NCBI GenBank assembly: GCA_041695085.1
Contig: JBGFRO010000022.1
Span: 1 to 64,000 of the forward strand
Origin: DYFT01 sp041695085
Lineage (GTDB): Bacteria; Bacteroidota; Ignavibacteria; UBA10030
Reading direction: 5' to 3'
DNA length: 64,000 nt
Every line of letters starts with the position of its first letter. Within the stretch, counting starts at the first letter, position 1. This document shows positions 17,840 to 26,363 of this stretch, one piece after another. A program made the position numbers and the translations under genes. The notes under the pieces were generated by a model, which saw only the letters and a program-made list of their open reading frames with translations, had not been told where the DNA came from and made no database searches.

Positions 17840-19549
17840 ATGGACATCAACAAGAAAACCGTACTCGTTATGGGTGGATGGGGACTAGTGGGTTCCGCTG
17901 TTTGCCGGCAACTGATGGATGAGGGACCGAAGCGGATCATCGTCACATCTCTTCTTGAATCCGAAGCAAAGGAAGCCGTCGCGACACTTCAGAAGGAGTA
18001 TCCCCGCGTCGGTCGCGGCTTCTTTGTTCCGTGGTGGGGGAACATCTTCGTTCGTCACTCCCTGAAGGACACACCCCGAGAAGAAATTTTGAAGAACAAA
18101 ACGACGCGAGGGATGTTAATTGACGATATGCTGGAGGAATTGACGCTCGACGTAATCCAGCGTTCGGCCGTCTACCGCCTTCTGATGGAGTATCGCCCTG
18201 AAATTGTGATCGATTGCATCAACTCTGCCACCGCGATTGCATACCAGGACCTGTTTCACAGCGCGCGCGAAGTCCAAAAAGCGATCAAGCAACACGACAC
18301 GAACAATACGTCTGAACTGCTGGAACAGACGGAACGGCTCCTGGCAACACTCTACACGCCTCAACTCATTCGCCATGTGCAACTTCTCTACCGCTCGATG
18401 CAATTAGCGGGAACGAGAATTTACGTGAAGATCGGCACAAGCGGAACGGGAGGGATGGGGCTCAACATCCCCTATACGCACAGCGAGGAGCGACCTTCGA
18501 GTGTGCTGCTGAGCAAATCCGCCGTCGCTGGGGCACATACGATGTTGCTGTTCTTAATGGGACGTACGCCCGATGCCCCGATCACGAAAGAGATCAAACC
18601 GACTGCCGCGATCGCGTGGAAGCGAATCGGGTATGGTGAAATTCGAAAGCGAGGGAAACCCATTGAACTCTTCGATTGTCCGCCGGAACGAGGAGTCAAG
18701 TTGATCGAAACGCTGCAATTGAACATGCCTCACGCGCCCGTCGAGCCGCTCCAACAAACACTCCGATCGGTTTTTATCGACACCGGGGAGAACGGTATTT
18801 TCTCACGCGGTGAATTCGAGGCCATCTCCACACCGGGACAGATGGAGTTTGTCACACCTGAGGAGATTGCGCAATCCGTCATTTTCGAGATCAAAGGAGG
18901 AAATACCGGGCACGACATCATCAACGCCCTTGACAACGCAACGCTGAATCCCACGTACCGTGCCGGCTTCATGTTCGATTCAGCGCTCCACCAGATGAAG
19001 GAGTTAGAGAAACAGCATGGCATAAAAAGCGTGGCGTTCGAGATGCTGGGTCCTCCCCGACTCTCAAAGCTCCTCTACGAAGCGTACCTCCTTCAACTCG
19101 CTTACAGCGATATGCGGTCGGTCACCCAAGCCTCCCCTAAGGCCATGTCGCGTGCACTCGAACAACTCATCGCCCGCATGGCGGATGTCCGTTCGCAAAT
19201 CATCTCCATCGCGATACCGATTCTTCTTCCCGATGGGAAGACCCTTTTGCGCGGACGGGACATCAAGATCCCCCCCTATCGAGGTGAGAACGAAATACGC
19301 ATAACGGAAAAGCTCATCGATGCCTGGGCGCACGACGGTTGGGTGGATCTTCGCGTCAAGAACATGGAACGTTGGAAATGGCGCTTCAACATCATCATCG
19401 AACAGGTCGAGAAAATCCCGCCGTACGACAACTCCTCGCGGAATTTGAGAAATCGAACTTACTGGAATGATTTTCGAGAGATTGATCCCGGAAAACTTGT
19501 CGGTTGGATTTTTTCAGAAGAAGAAAAAGGGAAACGGATGAAGGCATAG
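17840..19549 (+). CDS. Long NAD(P)-binding Rossmann-fold protein
   Basis: A 569-residue protein opening with a beta-alpha-beta dinucleotide motif, TVLVMGGWGLVGSAVCRQL, typical of SDR/epimerase-like proteins, and with a central KIGTSGTGGMGLNIPYTHS block. It is about twice the length of a standard short-chain dehydrogenase. The C-terminal 200 residues (from about DMRSVTQASPKAMSRALEQL) form a mostly helical extension with no recognised motif. The canonical YxxxK catalytic pair is not obvious, so enzymatic activity is uncertain. It may handle a substrate related to the aldehyde dehydrogenase upstream (inference). I do not recognise a named family beyond the fold. Confidence 0.7.
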   Translation: MDINKKTVLVMGGWGLVGSAVCRQLMDEGPKRIIVTSLLESEAKEAVATLQKEYPRVGRGFFVPWWGNIFVRHSLKDTPREEILKNKTTRGMLIDDMLEELTLDVIQRSAVYRLLMEYRPEIVIDCINSATAIAYQDLFHSAREVQKAIKQHDTNNTSELLEQTERLLATLYTPQLIRHVQLLYRSMQLAGTRIYVKIGTSGTGGMGLNIPYTHSEERPSSVLLSKSAVAGAHTMLLFLMGRTPDAPITKEIKPTAAIAWKRIGYGEIRKRGKPIELFDCPPERGVKLIETLQLNMPHAPVEPLQQTLRSVFIDTGENGIFSRGEFEAISTPGQMEFVTPEEIAQSVIFEIKGGNTGHDIINALDNATLNPTYRAGFMFDSALHQMKELEKQHGIKSVAFEMLGPPRLSKLLYEAYLLQLAYSDMRSVTQASPKAMSRALEQLIARMADVRSQIISIAIPILLPDGKTLLRGRDIKIPPYRGENEIRITEKLIDAWAHDGWVDLRVKNMERWKWRFNIIIEQVEKIPPYDNSSRNLRNRTYWNDFREIDPGKLVGWIFSEEEKGKRMKA

Positions 19550-19627
19550 GACATTAACGTCGTGCTACGTCGGTTGTGGAGGCGTTTGTCCAGACTCGTT
19601 CAACACATCATCTGGAGGGATTGACAC

Positions 19628-20005
19628 ATGGAACAACACATACGCATCTTGTTGGTGGAAGACGAGGAAGAGCTCATTCGCATCGTGGAGACGTTCTTTC
19701 GGGATGAAGGATTCGAAGTGAGAACGGCCATGAGCGGCGAGGATGCTGTCTCGCTCCTGCACAACTACACTCCCCACATCATCATCTCGGACGTAAAGAT
19801 GGGTAACATGGACGGCTTTGAATTCCTTGAGTGGGTAAGGAACAATCCCGCCACCAAAACGACGCCTCTGATCTTTGTAACGATTATGGACGACCGGCAA
19901 TCGGTTACCCGTGCTCAATCGTTGGGCGTGAACGGCTACATGACAAAGCCGTTCGACGTGGAGGATTTACTGGACAAGGTGAAGGAGATCTTGGGATTAA
20001 CGTAG
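19628..20005 (+). CDS. Single-domain response regulator (CheY-like receiver)
   Basis: A 125-residue protein consisting only of a receiver domain. Visible active-site residues: the acidic pair E11/D12 (LLVEDEEEL), the phospho-accepting D55 in IISDVKMGN, T85 in IFVTIMDD, and the conserved K107 in GYMTKPFD. No output domain follows, so it probably acts by protein-protein contact in a phosphorelay or with a membrane partner. A GGAGG sequence lies just before the ATG. No histidine kinase gene is nearby in the window. It converges with the efflux permease genes on the other strand. Confidence 0.93.
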   Translation: MEQHIRILLVEDEEELIRIVETFFRDEGFEVRTAMSGEDAVSLLHNYTPHIIISDVKMGNMDGFEFLEWVRNNPATKTTPLIFVTIMDDRQSVTRAQSLGVNGYMTKPFDVEDLLDKVKEILGLT

Positions 20006-20074
20006 AAGCAGGAGTGTCCAACGAATACGAAATCTCCCATGCAGCGAACGGAAGAGACTTCCGGAGCAACATCC

Positions 20075-21301
20075 TTACTCGTAGCGAAGTGCATCGATCG
20101 GATCGAGATTGGCTGCTTTCCAGGCAGGATAGACGCCAAAGACGATCCCGATCACAGAGCAGAGAACAAATCCAATGAACGCCCAATCAAACGGGATGAC
20201 GGGTGGAATGGAGAACGCCAGGGCGGCGAGGTTCCCTCCGATGATGCCCAACGCAATTCCAAAGAGCCCGCCGATCTGACACAAGACGATCGCTTCCGTG
20301 ATGAATTGACTCAGTATATTTGACCGTCGTGCCCCTACCGCTTTCCGAATGCCGATCTCCTTCGTCCGCTCCGTCACCGAAACAAGCATGATGTTCATAA
20401 TGCCCACGCCCGCGGCAATTAAAGAGATAAAGCTGATGAATCCGACCCCCAGCTTCACGTAGAAGGTGAAGTCATTGAACGTCTCGATCAAGGAATCGTT
20501 CGAAAAGATATAAAAGTCGTCCTCTTGTCCGGGAGGAACTCGGCGAAGGGTCCTGAGGAGCATTCTTGTCTCTTCCACACATTCCTCGTACACCTCAGCG
20601 CTCTTCGCCTTCACCATGATATTCAGGGATCGCTGCTTCCCAAAATGCTCAAGGAAGGTTGTCAGGGGTATGGCAACAAAGTTGTCGCTACTTCCCCCCA
20701 ACGAAGCGCCTTTTGGCTCAAAGGTGCCAATGACGGTGTAGCGTCGATTGTTGATCTTGATTTCGGAACCAACTGCTCCTCCGCGTGGGAAGAGTTTTTT
20801 TTCGACTTCAGAGCCGAGGATAGCGACGGGAGAGGAGTGCAGGAGGTCGTTTTCGGTAATCGACCTCCCTTCTTTGATTGTCCAATTATTTGTCGGGATT
20901 CCTTCGGGCGTCTCACCTGCGACGCCGACATTCGGATTGGTTTTTTCACCGGTAGGTCGCTGGATCGTCGCGCCCCCCTGCCATCCCTCAATCCCTACAT
21001 ATTGAGCAAGGGTGAGTCGTTCGGCAACTGTCTGTGCCTGTTCGTAGGTGATATCCTTTCGTTTCAATGCCTGTAGCCACTCACGATGGCTCGACATCAT
21101 CGGCATTTTCTGAATCTGAAACGTATGAGCACCGAGGTTGCTGAGCCCGCTCTCAATGCTGTTCTGGAGCACACGCACAGCCGTCATCACGCCGATGATG
21201 GAGAACACTCCAACGACGATGCCGAGGAGCGTGAGCGCAGAGCGAAGTTTGTTCGCTCGGATTGCGCTCAGGGCTATACTGACGATTTCTCTGGGTTCCA
21301 T
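20075..21301 (-). CDS. MacB-type ABC transporter permease (second of two)
   Basis: A 408-residue FtsX/MacB-family permease: a first membrane helix (ANKLRSALTLLGIVVGVFSIIGVMT) after a short amphipathic stretch, a periplasmic domain of about 220 residues, and three C-terminal helices with MNIMLVSVTERTKEIGIRKAVGA and a final AWKAANLDPIDALRYE. It has no ATPase domain. It lies 20 bp downstream of a paralogous permease (21322-22551), with which it may form a heterodimer driven by the ATPase at 22554-23273. It is the last gene of the TolC-adaptor-ATPase-permease-permease operon. Confidence 0.93.
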   Translation of the reverse strand: MEPREIVSIALSAIRANKLRSALTLLGIVVGVFSIIGVMTAVRVLQNSIESGLSNLGAHTFQIQKMPMMSSHREWLQALKRKDITYEQAQTVAERLTLAQYVGIEGWQGGATIQRPTGEKTNPNVGVAGETPEGIPTNNWTIKEGRSITENDLLHSSPVAILGSEVEKKLFPRGGAVGSEIKINNRRYTVIGTFEPKGASLGGSSDNFVAIPLTTFLEHFGKQRSLNIMVKAKSAEVYEECVEETRMLLRTLRRVPPGQEDDFYIFSNDSLIETFNDFTFYVKLGVGFISFISLIAAGVGIMNIMLVSVTERTKEIGIRKAVGARRSNILSQFITEAIVLCQIGGLFGIALGIIGGNLAALAFSIPPVIPFDWAFIGFVLCSVIGIVFGVYPAWKAANLDPIDALRYE

Positions 21302-21321
21302 CGTCGGTTAACCTTCATGGA

Positions 21322-22551
21322 TCACTCATATCGCAACGCGTCAACGGGATCCAATCGGGACGCGCGGTACGCGGGAAGAAATCCGGATACGATACCTACA
21401 AAGATCGAGACAAGGAGAGCGACAACGACGATACTCATCGGCATGGCCGTGGGGAGGACCTGATCAATGATCAGACTCAGTGGAAATGCGATGGCAAGTC
21501 CGATGATGCCGCCAAGCAAACACAGGGCAGCCGACTCGACAAGGAACTGCAGCAGGATGGCCCTCCGCGGAGCTCCGACGGCCTTGCGGATACCGATTTC
21601 CTTCGTCCGCTCCGTCACAGAAACGAACATGATGTTCATGATCCCAATGCCACCGACAAAAAGAGCAAGTCCCGTAATGAAGAGTCCCACACCCGCAATG
21701 ACCACCCCGATATTGTTGAAGGTCTGAATCAGGATTTCTTGTTGGTTGATTGCAAAATCATCTTCGTCCTTCGGCTTCAGACCGCGAGCTTTTCGCATGA
21801 TCCCGCGCACTTCCTCCTTTGCATTGTCCACTTGATCAAGACTGACCGCCTTCACCCACACCTGAATTCCTTGCCGACTGCTGGCAAACTCGCTAAAAAA
21901 GCGATTGATGGGGATGTAAACACGATTGTCAAGACTCTCCATTCCAAGGAAGTTACCCTGTCGCTCGAATACCCCCACCACCCGATAGGCATAATTCCCC
22001 ACCTTGATCGTCTTGCCGATAGGACTCTCGTTGGGGAACAGGTTGACGGCAATTTCTGATCCGATCGCGCATACGGGGCGTCCTCCGTCGGCTTCCATCG
22101 GCGTAAAAAAACGCCCGAAGGCGATGGTCGCGCCGGCCGTTTCAATAAAATCTGCATCGGTGCCGACAACGACGACGTTTTCGACAAGTTTGCGCTCATA
22201 CTTGACCGGCCTGCGCGTACCGGTCACCGGCGTCACCGCGTGAGCCAGCGAGGCCTGCTTCTCGATCGCTCGCTCGTGCCGTATCTGTATGTCACGCCGA
22301 TTTCGAATCCGCCACCAATCTTGCCCTCCACCCCACGGAAATTTCTGCACATACAACACGTCAGCTCCGATTGCTGCGATACTTTTGTTGAACGCGCGGT
22401 CAAGCCCCTCAATGGCCGTCCCCATCAATGTGACCGAGACGATGCCGATAACAATACCGAGCGTGGTAAGCGCCGAGCGCATTTTGTTCGCCCGGATCGC
22501 CTGCAAGGAAATCAGCAAACCCTCTTTGAACTCTGTGAGAACGTAGCGCAT
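21322..22551 (-). CDS. MacB-type ABC transporter permease (first of two)
   Basis: A 409-residue permease of the same FtsX/MacB family as its downstream neighbour, with matching N-terminal (ANKMRSALTTLGIVIGIVSV) and C-terminal (MNIMFVSVTERTKEIGIRKAVGAP, YRASRLDPVDALRYE) blocks but a different periplasmic domain. Only 2 bp separate its ATG from the stop of the ATPase gene, so translation is probably coupled. Two non-identical permeases with one ATPase point to a heteromeric transporter, as in LolCDE, rather than a MacB homodimer (inference). Confidence 0.93.
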   Translation of the reverse strand: MRYVLTEFKEGLLISLQAIRANKMRSALTTLGIVIGIVSVTLMGTAIEGLDRAFNKSIAAIGADVLYVQKFPWGGGQDWWRIRNRRDIQIRHERAIEKQASLAHAVTPVTGTRRPVKYERKLVENVVVVGTDADFIETAGATIAFGRFFTPMEADGGRPVCAIGSEIAVNLFPNESPIGKTIKVGNYAYRVVGVFERQGNFLGMESLDNRVYIPINRFFSEFASSRQGIQVWVKAVSLDQVDNAKEEVRGIMRKARGLKPKDEDDFAINQQEILIQTFNNIGVVIAGVGLFITGLALFVGGIGIMNIMFVSVTERTKEIGIRKAVGAPRRAILLQFLVESAALCLLGGIIGLAIAFPLSLIIDQVLPTAMPMSIVVVALLVSIFVGIVSGFLPAYRASRLDPVDALRYE

Positions 22552-22553
22552 GT

Positions 22554-23273
22554 TTACACCGTCAGCAGCGATTTTACAACTCTCCGGTTCTTAACCGTCT
22601 CATCCCGTTCCACTTTGCCGTCACGAATACGCACCACGCGATGAGCATGGGCCGCGATCTCTTCTTCGTGTGTGACGATGATGATCGTGTTCCCCTGTTG
22701 ATGCAAGAGGTCGAACAACCCCATGATCTCCTCACCCGTCTTCGAGTCGAGATTCCCCGTCGGTTCGTCGGCGAGAAGGATTGACGGATTGGTCACCAGC
22801 GCACGGGCAATGGCGACACGCTGACGCTGACCGCCGGAAAGTTCGTTCGGCTTATGATGAATGCGATCAGATAACCCGACCCGCTCAATCGCATCCTTCG
22901 CCAGTCGCTTTCGTTCCGCTGAGCCGAAGCCGCCGTAGATGAGCGGCAGCTCAACGTTATGAAGCACATCCGAGCGCGCGAGGAGGTTGAAGGTTTGGAA
23001 CACAAACCCGATTTCCTTATTTCTGATCTTCGCGAGCTGGTTGTCGTTCATTTCGCTCACGTTCGTCCCGTTCAGTTCATACAAGCCGGCCGTCGGCGTG
23101 TCGAGGCAGCCGATGATGTTCATCAGCGTCGACTTTCCCGAGCCGGAGGGTCCCATAATGGCGACATACTCGTTCTTGTTGATTTCGAGGTTGACCCCCT
23201 GAAGGGCATGTACTTCTTCTTCACCCATCTGGTACACTTTGGTGATGTTGGAAAGCCGGATGATGGTCGACAT
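22554..23273 (-). CDS. ABC transporter ATP-binding protein, LolD/MacB type
   Basis: A 239-residue ATPase with Walker A GPSGSGKST, signature LSGGQRQRVAIARAL, Walker B SILLADEPTGNLD and switch histidine in IIVTHEEE. The EEVHALQGVNLEI opening and NLDSKTGEEIMGLFDLL region fit the LolD/MacB/FtsE group that works with FtsX-type permeases. The ATG is preceded by AGGAAGGATT. It is the only nucleotide-binding subunit seen for the three MacB-type permeases in the window, so it might also serve the ATPase-less operon at 7953-12023 (inference). The C-terminal about 17 residues (KNRRVVKSLLTV) extend slightly beyond the usual end. Confidence 0.95.
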   Translation of the reverse strand: MSTIIRLSNITKVYQMGEEEVHALQGVNLEINKNEYVAIMGPSGSGKSTLMNIIGCLDTPTAGLYELNGTNVSEMNDNQLAKIRNKEIGFVFQTFNLLARSDVLHNVELPLIYGGFGSAERKRLAKDAIERVGLSDRIHHKPNELSGGQRQRVAIARALVTNPSILLADEPTGNLDSKTGEEIMGLFDLLHQQGNTIIIVTHEEEIAAHAHRVVRIRDGKVERDETVKNRRVVKSLLTV

Positions 23274-23288
23274 AATCCTTCCTTATGG

Positions 23289-23557
23289 TTAGTTGCTCAA
23301 CTCTTTGATCTTCTTTTCGATGTTCTCGCTTTGTCAAGGTCGCGAGGCGCGGGAGTCAAGTAGACCAGACCTAACCGGTAGTGGACTTCACCGTTGTGCC
23401 AGTCTTTCGACAACACGCTCTCGAGCACTCGCTTCGCCTCATGCAGCTTGCCCCCACGTTGCAAGGACAAACCTTCCTCGATCGACTGGCTCTACGCCAC
23501 ACCGGCACAAAGGACGAAGACAACCACCAGACGAGCAACACCGAGCCGCCCACTCAT
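23289..23557 (-). pseudogene. Decayed secreted TPR protein gene inside efflux operon
   Basis: The reading frame starts with an ATG that overlaps the stop of the adaptor gene (ATGA at 23554-23557) and gives a good signal peptide, MSGRLGVARLVVVFVLCAGV. It then hits an in-frame TAG at 23492-23494, exactly where the mature protein would begin. Beyond the TAG the frame continues with a clear tetratricopeptide-like sequence (SIEEGLSLQRGGKLHEAKRV, then HYRLGLVYL). A frameshift near 23325 is needed to reach a helical tail ENIEKKIKELSN and a TAA at 23289. So there is one nonsense mutation, one frameshift and a severely shortened C-terminus. A sequencing error could explain one of these but hardly all three. 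Confidence 0.65.
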
Positions 23558-24825
23558 CGTTGAGCGTTCTCCGGTACGCTTGATCCGGTACGCCGCGTTG
23601 TCTTGTTATCAACTTTTACCTTCGATCCGTTTTCCAGTTCCCGGTTAATCGCACGGAACGGACCGGAGACAACTTCTTTTCCTTCGAGGTTTTCTCCCGA
23701 AACTTCAACATACGCCTCATCACTCAATCCGCGCTTGACAACGACCGTTTTCGCTACGCCATCCTCCACGACAAAGATAACTTCATCGAGCTTCTCTTCT
23801 GACTTTTTGCGATTCGTCTGGAACTGTGCCTCACCTTCTTGTGGTTGATCTGTTTCACCTTCGGGTTGCTTCGGCATACGAACAGTGACCGATTGTATTG
23901 GCACAGCCAAAACGTTTGCTCGCGTCTCGGTCTCAATATCGGCCGTCATAGACATTCCCGGACGTAATCGCAGTTCATCGGGAGTGTGGATCAGAATACG
24001 TACCTCAAAATTCACCACCTCATCTTGCGTCCCCATACCGCGAGTCTTGGCGGTGTTGGCAATCTGGTACACGGTGCCGACAAATGTTCTGTCCGGGTAC
24101 GCGTCCACTTCGATGCGTGCCGTATCACCGACGCTCACCAGCACAATGTCGTTCTCACCCACATCGACCCGAGCTTCCATCCTCGAAAGATCCGCTACCG
24201 TCATGATCTCTGTTCCTTGTGTGAACGTGCTGCCGCTGACGCGTTCGCCAATTTCCGAGCGGAGCTGACTTACCACGCCGTCCATCGGCGAATAAATGGT
24301 TGTCTTGGCAAGTGTTTCACGCGCCTCCTTGACGGAGGCCAGCGATTGCTCATAGGCGGCCTTCGCACTTTGATAATTCGCTTGGGCGATGTCCATTTCC
24401 GCCTCGGATACAAGCTTCTTCGCGTACAGTTCGCGGATGCGTTTGAACTCCGCCTCCGCTTTGTTCAGAGTCGCTTGATTGATTGCCAGCGACGCCTGGG
24501 CACGTTCGTACTGTGCCTGATAGGCATCCGGCTTGATGCGGACAAGCAGCTGCCCTTTCTTGACGCGCTGACCTTCGCGGACGGGGAGGTCGATGATTTC
24601 GCCGCTCACCTCCGCGTTGATTTTGACCTGCGTGACGGGGTGGATCTTGCCCGTCGCGGAAACGATCTGTGTAATCGTCTTTCGCACAATCGGCTCCGTC
24701 TGCACGGTGATCACGGTTTCACGCTTGCTGCCGAGAATCACCAGCAAGACGAGCGTAAGCAGAACAACGCCGATGATCGAAAAAACGATAATTTTCTTTT
24801 TGGATTTCTTTCCGTTCGTTGCCAT
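23554..24825 (-). CDS. Efflux adaptor protein (HlyD/MacA-type membrane fusion protein)
   Basis: A 423-residue membrane-anchored adaptor: lysine-rich N-terminus, one span (IIVFSIIGVVLLTLVLLVIL), first lipoyl half (ATGKIHPVTQVKINAEVSGE), a helical hairpin at about 95-165, second lipoyl half (IYSPMDGVVSQL), then beta-barrel and membrane-proximal domains with a proline/glutamine-rich charged insert (QPEGETDQPQEGEAQ). The ATG at 24825 is chosen because GAGG lies nine bases upstream; another ATG at 24831 and a TTG at 24834 are possible. It follows the TolC gene and precedes the decayed TPR gene and the ATPase. It would bridge the LolD/MacB-type transporter and TolC. Confidence 0.93.
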   Translation of the reverse strand: MATNGKKSKKKIIVFSIIGVVLLTLVLLVILGSKRETVITVQTEPIVRKTITQIVSATGKIHPVTQVKINAEVSGEIIDLPVREGQRVKKGQLLVRIKPDAYQAQYERAQASLAINQATLNKAEAEFKRIRELYAKKLVSEAEMDIAQANYQSAKAAYEQSLASVKEARETLAKTTIYSPMDGVVSQLRSEIGERVSGSTFTQGTEIMTVADLSRMEARVDVGENDIVLVSVGDTARIEVDAYPDRTFVGTVYQIANTAKTRGMGTQDEVVNFEVRILIHTPDELRLRPGMSMTADIETETRANVLAVPIQSVTVRMPKQPEGETDQPQEGEAQFQTNRKKSEEKLDEVIFVVEDGVAKTVVVKRGLSDEAYVEVSGENLEGKEVVSGPFRAINRELENGSKVKVDNKTTRRTGSSVPENAQR

Positions 24826-24857
24826 GGGCATCAACCTCGAGGTCTAGAGGACGAAGG

Positions 24858-26198
24858 TTATTGAATGATACCGAGTGCGAGCTCCAGATTGCTCTTGGCG
24901 CTGAGGTATTGATACACGGCATTGATCTTTGAGGTCAGAGCGCTGTTGTAGTTGTTCTGTGCGAAGAGCAAATCCAATAGCGTTCCCGAGCCGACATTGT
25001 ATTTCTCTTGATTCACTTTCAGGTTTTGTTCCTGATACTGGAGACTTTTCAAAGCAGCTTCGTAGTTCTTCTCTGCAAAGTCGAGTTGCAGGAGAGCGCT
25101 TCGAAGTTCAACTTGAATGCGTCGTTCGCTGTCCTGCAAATTGACTTCGGAATTTTTCTTGGCGACGAGGGCCGCCTGCTCGGCCTGATTCGTACGAAAA
25201 CCGGAGAAGAGCGGGAAGGAGAGGGAGAGACTCCAGTTGAAGCTTCGCGTATTTTTGAAATCCTCGAATTCACTGATAACGCGGTTGTTACCACTTAGGC
25301 CATAGTTTGTGCTCGCCGTGACTCGCGGCATATAACCGCTTCTCGCGATGGTCACGGCGGATTGTGCCGCATCGTACTGCTCCTTTGAGGACTGGTAGTC
25401 TAATCGTGAACCCAACGCGCGCTCAACCAATGTGCGAAAATCCTGCATCTGTGCCTTGTCCAACTTGGCCTCCGCACCGAGTTCTGCGGGGATCGTCGAA
25501 TCCTCGATCGTGTACGTCTCCGTAACGTCAAGACCAATGTATGCGATCAAGTTCGCGCGGGCGTTATCGTAGTCGTTTTGTGCTTGCACTAACCGAACTT
25601 CATCCTGTCCTACCTGCGATTGCTGTTGATAGACATTCACCAACGATGCCGAGCCAAGTCGGGCGGTTTCCTGAACCCTTTCCAACTGCTGCTGGTTGTA
25701 TTTCAAACTCGATTCCGCAACTTCCAACAACCGACGCGTACGAAGCACTTCGTAAAAGAGCCGGCGCGTTTGATGGATAACATTTTGTCGCGTTCGGGCG
25801 AGCGTATGCTCGCTTGCAACCGCATTCGCCGTAGCCTGATTGAGCGTCGATGTGTTGGCAAAGCCATCAAAGATGGTCATCGACGCACTGAGACTTGAGG
25901 AAAGGCTGCGGACACTGGTCGATGGAAGCTTCTGCCCATTCGGTAGGAAGCTCTCACCCTGGGAACCACCCCATTGGGAGTTGAGATGAACGTTCGGCAG
26001 AAAATTGCCGTAAGCGGAGAGAACGCTTGCCTGCTCCCGTTCAAGATTGTTCTGAGCTTGGCGAACAGCAGGGTTTTGCTCCAACGCTATTTCTATTGCC
26101 CGGCTCATCGTAAGCAGTTTTGGCGGCGTCCCTGATTGTGCGCTCGCTCCTGCAACAACGATAAAGAGCAACAGGCTGGTGATGAACAACGTACGCAT
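24858..26198 (-). CDS. TolC family outer membrane efflux protein
   Basis: A 446-residue OEP-family protein with a signal peptide (FITSLLLFIVVAGASAQ) and two repeats of long helices. Landmarks include SRAIEIALEQNPAVRQAQNN at the start and the mirrored segment KYNVGSGTLLDLLFAQNNYN near the end. The ATG at 26198, with TTGGAG upstream, is preferred over an upstream in-frame start because the signal peptide begins there. It is the first gene of the operon TolC-adaptor-(TPR remnant)-ATPase-permease-permease, so the promoter should lie in 26199-26363. Compare the other efflux operon in this window, where TolC comes last. Confidence 0.93.
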   Translation of the reverse strand: MRTLFITSLLLFIVVAGASAQSGTPPKLLTMSRAIEIALEQNPAVRQAQNNLEREQASVLSAYGNFLPNVHLNSQWGGSQGESFLPNGQKLPSTSVRSLSSSLSASMTIFDGFANTSTLNQATANAVASEHTLARTRQNVIHQTRRLFYEVLRTRRLLEVAESSLKYNQQQLERVQETARLGSASLVNVYQQQSQVGQDEVRLVQAQNDYDNARANLIAYIGLDVTETYTIEDSTIPAELGAEAKLDKAQMQDFRTLVERALGSRLDYQSSKEQYDAAQSAVTIARSGYMPRVTASTNYGLSGNNRVISEFEDFKNTRSFNWSLSLSFPLFSGFRTNQAEQAALVAKKNSEVNLQDSERRIQVELRSALLQLDFAEKNYEAALKSLQYQEQNLKVNQEKYNVGSGTLLDLLFAQNNYNSALTSKINAVYQYLSAKSNLELALGIIQ

Positions 26199-26363
26199 GG
26201 CGAGAATCTCCAAGAATGAGAAATAAGGTGAGTGATTGTCGGTCAAAAAATGCTATGTAATAGACGAGGGGAAACGGAGAAAGTTTCAGCGAACCTTGAG
26301 GAAATTGTGATAATCTGTCTCCATTAATAAACATCGGCTTTGACGCGCGACAGGCGGAGGGGG

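Noticed and set aside
23371..23553. 60-residue cysteine-rich gene on the minus strand
   Set aside because: It is a shifted reading of the TPR remnant; the frame that starts at 23557 gives signal peptide and TPR-like sequence instead.
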